DNA of 27,293 nt from JBBIGV01 sp037447335 (GTDB lineage: Bacteria > Bacteroidota > Ignavibacteria > Ignavibacteriales > Ignavibacteriaceae). The translations under genes were made by a program, and so were the position numbers. The notes under the pieces were generated by a model, which was given only the letters and a program-made list of their open reading frames with translations, did not search any database and was not told the origin of the DNA. Position 1 is the stretch's first letter, and each line of letters begins with the position of its first letter. Where the stretch lies: assembly GCA_037447335.1 (NCBI GenBank), contig JBBIGV010000048.1:1-27293 (forward strand), given 5' to 3'. Shown piece by piece: positions 18,160 through 25,247 of the stretch.

Positions 18160-19002
18160 TCATTTAATCGCTATGATAATTTCATTATGAAGAGCAGGTC
18201 TTATCCTGATAATTTTTTTATTTTCTCTTGAAGGATAAACTCTGTTAGTTAAAAAAACAACGAATAAATTTTTATCGGGGTCAATCCAAACCGATGTACC
18301 GGTAAATCCGGTATGACTAAAAGAATTATCCCCAAATAACGTGCCCGCTGAAGAACCCCTTGATGATTTGATATCCCAACCTAAAGCCCTATCGGTATGT
18401 TTTTTTGTAAAAATTTTTACCGTTGAAGTATTAAAAAATTTCTTTCCGTTTACTGAGCTGTCTCCGGTATAAATACGAATCAACTTGCTTATATCATCCG
18501 CAGTTGAGAATAAACCTGCATGCCCCGCTACGCCGTTTAACATCTGTGCATTTTCATCGTGAACATTTCCATGAACCAATTCCTTACGCCAGTAATTGTC
18601 AATTTCTGTCGGTGCAATTCTATACTTAAGACTATCATGAGGATTAAAGAAGGTATTGCTCATTCCGAGCGGCTTAAATATTTCTTCATTACAAAAAACA
18701 TTAAATGGTTTACCCGAAACTTTCTCGATCACCTTTGCAAGAGTAATCATGCCCAGATCAGAGTACACGGTTTTCGTCCCGGTTTGATATTGCAAACGGG
18801 AATTATAAATATCATTCAGGATATCTTCAGGCTTGTTATCTGTTCCGTAATATTTTTTCCAGACCGGCAATCCGCTGTTGTGAAGCAGCAGATTTTTTAT
18901 TGTAACATTTTCTTTACCGTTAACGGCAAATCCGGAAATATATTCCCTGAATATCACAAATTCTTTCTGCTCTCCGCAGGCAATTAACATTGTTACAAGC
19001 AC
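18160..19002 (-). pseudogene. Serine hydrolase (CubicO/class C beta-lactamase-like), N-terminally truncated
   Basis: A 280-residue remnant of a beta-lactamase-fold serine hydrolase, paralogous to the C-terminal domain of the next gene. From EYISGFAVNGKENVTIKNLLLHNSG onward it aligns well, with the YSD motif in VYSDLGM and the HTGFTGTS box intact. The segment before that, which in the paralog takes about 95 residues and carries the nucleophile SxxK, is missing. In its place is a very short leader with a lipobox-like LIAC (MLVTMLIACGEQKEF). It looks as if an internal deletion joined a lipoprotein start to the middle of the domain. The start would be GTG 19002 or ATG 18990, three to fifteen bases after the ampG stop and in the same frame. 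Without SxxK it should have no hydrolase activity. A non-catalytic binding role is possible but less likely. Confidence 0.75.
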
Positions 19003-19005
19003 ATA

Positions 19006-20340
19006 TTAATTAGCCATTTCAACCTTCTTACCGAATTCCGGGTCTATCTTAACAAACCTCAATATAACAAAACCGGGAATAGTTGAAATGCAAACCCATA
19101 TGAAAAAGTTCTGATAACCAAGTATTTCCTGAATCCATCCGCTGAACATACCGGGTATCATCATACCCAGAGCCATGAAGCCGGTTGCAATTGCATAGTG
19201 AGCAGTTTTATGTTCTCCCACAGAAACGTATATCAGATAAAGCATAAAAGCAGTAAAGCCAAAACCATAACCGAATTGTTCGATCGCAACCATTGAGTTG
19301 ATAAGAATTAAGCTTTCAGGCTGAACATAGGCAAGATAAACATATACAATATTTGGCAGATTGATTGCAATGATCATCCACCATATCCAGTATCTCAATC
19401 CTTTTTTTGAAGCAACAATACCTCCGGTTATTCCGCCGAGCATTAATGCTATTATTCCAACGGTACCATAAACAAATCCAACTTCGGTTGTGGTTAATCC
19501 GAGGCCTCCAATATCTTTTGTATCAAGCAGAAAAGGTGATGCGAGCTTAACAAGCTGTGCTTCACCAAACCTGTAAAGAAGAATGAACCCGAGTATGATG
19601 CCAATGTTTTTCTTCTTAAAAAAAGCTGCGAACGTTAAAAAGAATTCTTTCACGAAACTTTCCCGTGTGTTTCCGGATTTTTCTGCATCTGTTACAGGGT
19701 AAGGAAGTATAAACTTATGATACAAAAAGAAGAGAATGAACAAACCTGCCAGTAAAAAGAATGTAATCATCCATGCATAGCGTAACTGCATATCAATTCC
19801 GGATGAACTATCAGGAGAGAATACCGTTGATATTACATTGCTGCTTTCAAGATAACCGGCAAAAATTATAAGTAGACCCTGACCAAATATCATCGCGAAA
19901 CGATAGAATGTACTTCTTATTCCGACAAAGAAAGACTGATCGTGCTGTGAAAGCCCGAGCATGTAAAATCCATCAGCAGCAATATCATGCGTAGCGGAGC
20001 TGAATGCAAGCAGCCAGAAAAATGCAAGTGTGTATTGAAAGAACGAGGCAGCCGGTATTGTCAGCGCTATTCCTGCAAAACCGGCGCCAATGAAAAGCTG
20101 AATAACAATTATCCACTGCCGTTTTGTTTTAAGCAGATCAACAACAGGACTCCAGAAAGGTTTAATTACCCAGGGCAAATAAAGCCAGCTTGTATAAAGT
20201 GCGATCTCTGTGTTGGAAATATCAAGACGCTTATACATTATAACCGAAACAGTCATTACAACAACATACGGAAGCCCTTCAGCGAAATAGAGAGACGGTA
20301 CCCAAGCCCAGGCATTTCTTTTAGCTGGTTTAGAAGTCAT
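19006..20340 (-). CDS. ampG: AmpG-like muropeptide MFS permease
   Basis: A 444-residue inner-membrane transporter of the major facilitator superfamily with about 12 predicted helices. PFWSPVVD (61-68) and THDIAADGF (117-125) are characteristic of the AmpG group, which imports GlcNAc-anhydromuramyl peptides released from the cell wall. Its start overlaps the stop of the kinase gene as ATGA (20337-20340), a standard translational coupling. Downstream, on the same strand, lie the truncated serine hydrolase and the GH3 pseudogene, and upstream are an amino-sugar kinase and alanine racemase. The neighbourhood strongly supports peptidoglycan-fragment uptake, although some AmpG relatives in Bacteroidota carry other sugars. 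The reading frame is complete. Confidence 0.87.
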   Translation of the reverse strand: MTSKPAKRNAWAWVPSLYFAEGLPYVVVMTVSVIMYKRLDISNTEIALYTSWLYLPWVIKPFWSPVVDLLKTKRQWIIVIQLFIGAGFAGIALTIPAASFFQYTLAFFWLLAFSSATHDIAADGFYMLGLSQHDQSFFVGIRSTFYRFAMIFGQGLLIIFAGYLESSNVISTVFSPDSSSGIDMQLRYAWMITFFLLAGLFILFFLYHKFILPYPVTDAEKSGNTRESFVKEFFLTFAAFFKKKNIGIILGFILLYRFGEAQLVKLASPFLLDTKDIGGLGLTTTEVGFVYGTVGIIALMLGGITGGIVASKKGLRYWIWWMIIAINLPNIVYVYLAYVQPESLILINSMVAIEQFGYGFGFTAFMLYLIYVSVGEHKTAHYAIATGFMALGMMIPGMFSGWIQEILGYQNFFIWVCISTIPGFVILRFVKIDPEFGKKVEMAN

Positions 20341-21281
20341 GAGTTGTTACCGCTGTCCATATTTTCAGCCATTCTTTTTGCGATCATCAATGCGCCGGTT
20401 TCAGGTGAGTGTAAAGGTTCGACAATCTGTACGCCGGAAATTTTTTGTATTAATTTTTCTTTTAATTTTTGAGTGAAGAATGAATCCTGCAAAAGGATAC
20501 CGCCTGAAAGAACAATATTAAGTCTGTCGGTCTTTAATTTTTTCAGCATTGCCTTAACGTGCAAAAGTAATTCATCGGTTTGTTCTTCAATAATCTGTAG
20601 TGCATACGGATCAGATTTTTTTGCTGCATAAATCACTACGGGTGCAATTGAAGCGATATCAAAGTTCTCCTTATATATTTTATTGATGAGAATTTCTCCG
20701 GAAAGAATTCCGAAACGTTCGGGAATAAGTTTGTTTAGCAATGTGTGTTCAATCCTGTCATCAAAAAACTTTGAAAGGATATTCAATCCTTTCATACCAA
20801 TTCTGTAGCCGCTTCCTTCATCACCAATGATTCTTCCATAACCGCCGACTCTGTGTAAATATCCATTTCCATCTTTTGCGAACATTATGGAACCCGTGCC
20901 GCTTATAAGAATTGCGCCGGGTTTACCTTCAAAGGCGCCTTCAAGGGTGATGAACGCATCGCTTTCAATTATGAGTGCAATTTTATTTTTAACTTTTTCA
21001 CGCAGGAAATTCAGCAGGTAATCTCTGAAAATTTCAGTTTCTTTTTTTCTTCCTGCACCTGCTGTTCCGAGCACAACAAACAGTTTATCATTTATATCAG
21101 CTTTAACGTGCGTGATACATTGAATTATCTGCTCAGCTATTGTGGCTGCAATTTCATTCTTATCATATACAAGAAAATTAGATGCGCCGCCGAAGGCAGT
21201 ATGCATAGTGTTAAGAGATAAATCCGATATAACTGTTTTTGTTTTGCTCCCTCCGCCATCTATACCGATAAGATAATGCAT
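20337..21281 (-). CDS. BadF/BadG-family N-acetyl amino-sugar kinase (NagK/MurK-like)
   Basis: A 314-residue kinase of the ASKHA superfamily. It has the phosphate 1 motif IGIDGGGSKTK at 5-15, the adenosine-region ISGTGSIMF, the conserved GGYGRIIGDEGSGYRIG and a C-terminal LSGGIL motif. Members phosphorylate N-acetylglucosamine and, in the MurK group, N-acetylmuramic acid. The earlier in-frame start at 21422 is rejected because it would overlap the alr 3' end and add about 47 residues without family similarity. The ATG at 21281 gives the family-standard N terminus MHYLIGIDGGG. It sits 52 bases after alr and overlaps ampG by four bases, so in this context it most likely phosphorylates sugars recovered from muropeptides. 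The exact substrate is an inference. Confidence 0.87.
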   Translation of the reverse strand: MHYLIGIDGGGSKTKTVISDLSLNTMHTAFGGASNFLVYDKNEIAATIAEQIIQCITHVKADINDKLFVVLGTAGAGRKKETEIFRDYLLNFLREKVKNKIALIIESDAFITLEGAFEGKPGAILISGTGSIMFAKDGNGYLHRVGGYGRIIGDEGSGYRIGMKGLNILSKFFDDRIEHTLLNKLIPERFGILSGEILINKIYKENFDIASIAPVVIYAAKKSDPYALQIIEEQTDELLLHVKAMLKKLKTDRLNIVLSGGILLQDSFFTQKLKEKLIQKISGVQIVEPLHSPETGALMIAKRMAENMDSGNNS

Positions 21282-21333
21282 AATATAAACCGCTAAAAAA
21301 TCTGTTAGTTCATTTGTAATTTTTGAACGTACT

Positions 21334-22485
21334 TCATTCTTTATAAATCCTCGGAACTCTTGTATTGATGTTGGTAAGAATTTCGTACGGGATGGTGTTT
21401 GCCCACGATGCCAGGTCTTCACAGGTAATTGAGTTTACGCTGTCACTTCCAAGAAGGATTACTTCGTCACCGTTATATGCGCTGTCATTTTCGATGTTAA
21501 CTACGATCTGATCCATTGAGATAGTGCCTATTACCGGGTAACGGTTGCCTCGTATGATGACCTGCGCTTTATGCGACATACTTCTGAAATAACCGTCGCC
21601 GTATCCTACCGGTACAGTAACAGCCCTTATGTTGTGATCCGGCTTCCATGTTGAGCCATAACCAACCGGATTTCCCGCTTTGATCACCTTAAAATAGACT
21701 ACGAGAGATTTCCATGTGAGCGCGGGTTCTACCTCAATAGTTTTTTTAATATTCAGTGAAGGATAAACTCCGAATAGTAATATTCCCGGTCGAATCATAT
21801 CAAAGTTGAACTCCGGCATTTGCAGAATTGCCGCAGAGTTTGAAACATGCTTCATCGGAACGGGTAATGAACGTGTGGTATAAAATTGAAGTGTTTCTTC
21901 AAATCTTTCAATCTGAAGCTTTGAATATGATAATTCCTCTTTATCAGCATTTGCAAAGTGAGTATAAATTCCTTCGAAGATAATGTTTGAACACTTCAGA
22001 GTTGTTTCGAGAAATTTTTCAGCATTGTAGTAATGAACGCCTATTCTTTCAAGACCGGTATCAATTTTCAGATGAACTTTTGCTTTTAGTTTCATCTGTC
22101 CGGCAATGTCATCAATTTGTTTCAGCTTTTCAATTGACGAAGCGGTGATTGACAAATCATATTTCAGAAAAAGCGGTACCTGATTGCCCCAAACTCCGTC
22201 AAGAACAAGTATCGGCGTTTTAATTCCCTGTTTTCTAAGAAGAATTCCTTCCTCAACAACAGCAACACCGAGATAATCTGCCCCAAGCTCTTCATAAAAG
22301 CGGGCAGTTCTTACCAGACCATGACCGTAAGCATTTGCTTTCAATACCGTCATTACTTTTGACGGCGCTGAATGGTTTTTAATCTTTAAAAAATTCTCTT
22401 TTAATTTTTTAAGATTCACCTCAACCCTTGTGGGACGAATTATCTCTTCAACGCTTATGGTAAGATGATTTATTGACTGATCCAT
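21334..22485 (-). CDS. alr: Alanine racemase
   Basis: A 383-residue fold type III PLP enzyme that interconverts L- and D-alanine for peptidoglycan. Lys49 in VLKANAYGHG is the PLP lysine, and Tyr295 in VPVGYGDGY is the second catalytic base. ISMDQIVVNI and the C-terminal ANTIPYEILTNI complete the family signature. The N terminus has about 20 extra residues (MDQSINHLTI) before the usual RPTRVEVNL start. It is the first gene of the minus-strand recycling operon and is divergent from the class V aminotransferase. It would supply D-Ala for wall synthesis alongside recycled fragments. All catalytic residues are intact. Confidence 0.96.
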   Translation of the reverse strand: MDQSINHLTISVEEIIRPTRVEVNLKKLKENFLKIKNHSAPSKVMTVLKANAYGHGLVRTARFYEELGADYLGVAVVEEGILLRKQGIKTPILVLDGVWGNQVPLFLKYDLSITASSIEKLKQIDDIAGQMKLKAKVHLKIDTGLERIGVHYYNAEKFLETTLKCSNIIFEGIYTHFANADKEELSYSKLQIERFEETLQFYTTRSLPVPMKHVSNSAAILQMPEFNFDMIRPGILLFGVYPSLNIKKTIEVEPALTWKSLVVYFKVIKAGNPVGYGSTWKPDHNIRAVTVPVGYGDGYFRSMSHKAQVIIRGNRYPVIGTISMDQIVVNIENDSAYNGDEVILLGSDSVNSITCEDLASWANTIPYEILTNINTRVPRIYKE

Positions 22486-22621
22486 CTGCTGATTTTAAAA
22501 ATTATTTTAAGCTGCCGCTAAAATACAGTTTATGAATTGCACGGACAAATTCCGGTTTATCTGTTCTCAAAGATAGATTCTCCGGACAGTTTCATGTTCA
22601 AATCAGTATTTTTAAAACAAC

Positions 22622-22637
22622 TAATTTTGTATATTCG
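22622..22637 (+). promoter_or_regulatory. possible Bacteroidota-type -7 promoter elements
   Basis: TAATTTTG (22622-22629) matches the consensus TAnnTTTG exactly, and TATATTCG (22630-22637) with one mismatch. They lie 38-46 bases before the aminotransferase ATG. The -33 element is not clear. The rest of the 182-base divergent region toward alr shows nothing definite. Confidence 0.3.
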
Positions 22638-22667
22638 AATATAAGAAATGAAAGCAAGGTAAATAAA

Positions 22668-24161
22668 ATGAATACCTTAGAACATTATTTCGAACCATTC
22701 CGGAAAAATATTGTTGGATTTGATCAAACCTTCCTCTCCCCTTACGGCGAAAAGAAAATTATTTATGCCGATTGGATAGCAAGCGGCAGACTTTATGCGC
22801 CAATTGAACAAAAGCTGATACATCAGTTTGGACCGCTTGTTGGCAACACTCATTCCGAATCGAGCGAAACCGGAACAGTAATGACGCTTTCTTACCATTA
22901 TGCTCACGAGATAATCAAAAAGCACTGCAACGCCGGCCCGGATGATGTTATCATAGCAGGGGGTTCTGGTATGACGGCAATGATTTGTAAATTTCAGCGG
23001 ATGCTCGGAATAAAAATACCTGAACAGATCTCACCTTTTGTATCCTTACCCGAAGAGCTAAAACCGGTTGTTTTTATCACGCATATGGAACATCACTCAA
23101 ATCATACCTCGTGGAATGAAACCATTGCCGATGTGGCTATTATTTCGCCTGATAAGGACGGACTTCCTGATCTGAATGATTTTGAAACTCAGCTTAAAAA
23201 ATATAAGCATAGGAAATTCAAATTTGGTGCGTTTACCGCTTGTTCGAATGTTACCGGAATTATTACTCCTTATCATCAGCTTGCAAAGATTATACATGAA
23301 TATGGCGGATTTGCTTTTATAGATTTTGCATGCAGCGCTCCCTATGTTAAAATTGATATGCACCCCGAAGACCCGCTCGAAAAACTCGATGCAATATTTT
23401 TCTCCCCGCATAAATTTTTAGGCGGACCCGGTACACCCGGCGTGATGATATTCGATTCAAAGCTTTATCATAACCGTGTGCCTGACCATCCCGGCGGCGG
23501 GACGGTAAAATGGACTAACCCATGGAATGAGCAGAGATATTTCGATGATATTGAAGTCCGTGAAGACGGAGGCACTCCGCCATTTTTACAAACCATAAAG
23601 GCTGCTCTTGCCATAAAGCTTAAAGATGAAATGGGAACCGAAAATTTAGTCGGTAGAGAATCTGAAATTGTACATTTAGCATTTGAGGAGATGAAACAAA
23701 TTCCGGGTCTTCACCTGCTTGCAGATAACATCGAACACAGACTCGGAGCTATTTCTTTTTATGTGGATAATATTCATTACAATCTAATTGTAAAAATACT
23801 TAATGACCGCTTTGGAATTCAGGTAAGAGGCGGATGCAGTTGCGCCGGTACATACGGGCATTACCTGCTGCACGTTGACCGCGACCGTTCAAAGTTTATT
23901 ACAGATAAAATTGACCATGGCGATCTTTCAGAAAAGCCCGGCTGGGTGCGGATTTCACTTCATCCGGTTATGACTGATGATGAAGTTCATTTTATTTGCA
24001 ATGCCGTGAAAGAAACAGTAGAAAATATTTCGGTATGGGAAAAAGATTACAAGTATTCTCCTGAAATAAATGAGTTTGTTCACACCGGTTTTAACGGAAA
24101 GCAAAAGGATGAAATCAAAAAATGGTTTGATATGTCAATTAAGGAAGAGATAAGGTATTAA
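22668..24161 (+). CDS. Class V aminotransferase / cysteine-desulfurase-like PLP enzyme
   Basis: A 497-residue fold type I PLP enzyme. The PLP lysine is K249 in FFSPHKFLGGPG. The cofactor-binding His lies in MEHHSN (140-145), and Asp219 in AFIDFACSAP stacks with the ring system. Near 390, RGGCSCAG carries Cys390 and Cys392 in the loop where cysteine desulfurases of the SufS/IscS superfamily hold their catalytic cysteine. The protein is about 90 residues longer than SufS, with an extra charged C-terminal tail. It is therefore most likely a persulfide-forming or related lyase, but the substrate is not established. The ribosome site AAGGT lies just before the ATG. A cytidylate-kinase-like gene follows 131 bases downstream on the same strand. 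Confidence 0.85.
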   Translation: MNTLEHYFEPFRKNIVGFDQTFLSPYGEKKIIYADWIASGRLYAPIEQKLIHQFGPLVGNTHSESSETGTVMTLSYHYAHEIIKKHCNAGPDDVIIAGGSGMTAMICKFQRMLGIKIPEQISPFVSLPEELKPVVFITHMEHHSNHTSWNETIADVAIISPDKDGLPDLNDFETQLKKYKHRKFKFGAFTACSNVTGIITPYHQLAKIIHEYGGFAFIDFACSAPYVKIDMHPEDPLEKLDAIFFSPHKFLGGPGTPGVMIFDSKLYHNRVPDHPGGGTVKWTNPWNEQRYFDDIEVREDGGTPPFLQTIKAALAIKLKDEMGTENLVGRESEIVHLAFEEMKQIPGLHLLADNIEHRLGAISFYVDNIHYNLIVKILNDRFGIQVRGGCSCAGTYGHYLLHVDRDRSKFITDKIDHGDLSEKPGWVRISLHPVMTDDEVHFICNAVKETVENISVWEKDYKYSPEINEFVHTGFNGKQKDEIKKWFDMSIKEEIRY

Positions 24162-24292
24162 CATGATTTTGAAGCAGTTTCTTTCATATTAAGATAACAG
24201 CAAACAATGTTAAACAGGGATTGAAATCCGCGAAATGGATTAAGACAAATTCCGGGGAATTAAAAATTAAGAGCTAAGAAAGGAGTTAAACA

Positions 24293-25018
24293 ATGATTAC
24301 TCTTGGAGCATATGAAAAATGTAAACGATATATTGAACTGCATTCGGGTACTTCTGAAGACTCAGAACCAGTAAAAAAAACAGAAGTTTATCCGTGCATT
24401 ACACTTTCACGCGAGACCGGAGCCGGCGCCGATCTTGTTGCACAGGAGCTTGTAAAATACCTAACCAAATATAAATTGGAGGATGATGAAGAATGGACAT
24501 TCTTCGACAGAAACCTGATCGAAAAAATCCTTCAGGATCATAAGCTGCCTAAAAGAACCGCCGAATACCTGCATGAAGATAAACACAATCTCCTCAGCGA
24601 TGCGATAAATGAAGTGCTGGGTATTCATCCTTCAAGCTGGACATTGCTGCAAAAAACTATGGGCACGATTTTAAGAATTGCCAGAACCGGAAAAGTCATT
24701 ATTGTGGGAAGAGGCGCTAATATTATCACCGCAAAACTCCCGAATACTTTTCACGTGCGGTTAATAGCGCCGCTTGAAAACAGGATTAAACATGTTCAGG
24801 AGGTTTATAACCTTACATATTCTGAAGCTGTGGAATTTACAAAGAGGGAAGACCAGGCAAGAAAAAACTTTGTTAAAACAAATTTCTTTAAAGAGATTGA
24901 CGATCCGTTACTATACCACATGATCATTAATACCGGCTGGATACCGCATAACGAAGCGGCGAAAATTATCGGAGATACAGTGGTAAACAGATTTAAGAAA
25001 GTGATGGAAACCGTTTAA
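24293..25018 (+). CDS. Cytidylate kinase-like family protein
   Basis: A 241-residue P-loop-fold protein of the cytidylate-kinase-like (Cytidylate_kin2) family. ITLSRETGAGA (36-46) replaces the standard Walker A in the way this family does, as in ISREYGSGG-type sequences. VGRGANII (about 138-145) and the RLIAPLENRI helix are conserved landmarks. Family members are found next to transporters or regulatory genes, and the substrate is mostly unknown. The N-terminal 30 residues are charged and unique here. The ATG at 24293 has AAGGAG about eight bases upstream. Two strong hairpins follow the stop, so this is the end of a transcript. Kinase activity on CMP itself is not implied by the sequence. Confidence 0.85.
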   Translation: MITLGAYEKCKRYIELHSGTSEDSEPVKKTEVYPCITLSRETGAGADLVAQELVKYLTKYKLEDDEEWTFFDRNLIEKILQDHKLPKRTAEYLHEDKHNLLSDAINEVLGIHPSSWTLLQKTMGTILRIARTGKVIIVGRGANIITAKLPNTFHVRLIAPLENRIKHVQEVYNLTYSEAVEFTKREDQARKNFVKTNFFKEIDDPLLYHMIINTGWIPHNEAAKIIGDTVVNRFKKVMETV

Positions 25019-25072
25019 GCGCGCATTTCAGCTTAAACAGATATACCGGATTATTCCCGCCTGGGCAAAGTT

Positions 25073-25159
25073 AAACCCGGTTTATCAGCAGCAGCACAGA
25101 TTTCTACACCCGAATAGCCTCGCTTAATCTGTGCTGCGTGGCTGGGTTTGGAATTTTTT
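25073..25159 (+). terminator. long inverted repeat followed by a T run
   Basis: GCAGCACAGATT (25091-25102) pairs exactly with AATCTGTGCTGC (25126-25137) across a 23-base loop. The outer AAACCC (25073-25078) can pair with GGGTTT (25144-25149), and T6 follows at 25154-25159. It starts 55 bases after the cytidylate-kinase-like stop. It could be a terminator, a structured RNA or a mobile-element remnant. Confidence 0.6.
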
Positions 25160-25194
25160 ATTGAAGCAGTAACATTATCTTCATTAAAAATAAC

Positions 25195-25247
25195 GATGAC
25201 ATCTTTTATGCAACTGCTTTGCACATCGAAAGATGTCATCTTTTTTT
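25195..25247 (+). terminator. strong hairpin terminator built from the AGATGWCATCT palindrome
   Basis: GATGACATCTTT (25195-25206) pairs exactly with AAAGATGTCATC (25229-25240). A nested stem TGCAA/TTGCA lies inside the loop and T7 follows at 25241-25247. It closes plus-strand transcription from the aminotransferase/cytidylate-kinase-like genes. The T run overlaps the stop codon of the convergent T9SS gene. The arms repeat those at 14890-14981. Confidence 0.85.

Noticed and set aside
21282..21422. Longer N terminus of the amino-sugar kinase, starting at 21422.
   Set aside because: It overlaps the end of alr, has no family similarity, and MHYLIGIDGGG from 21281 is the family-standard start.
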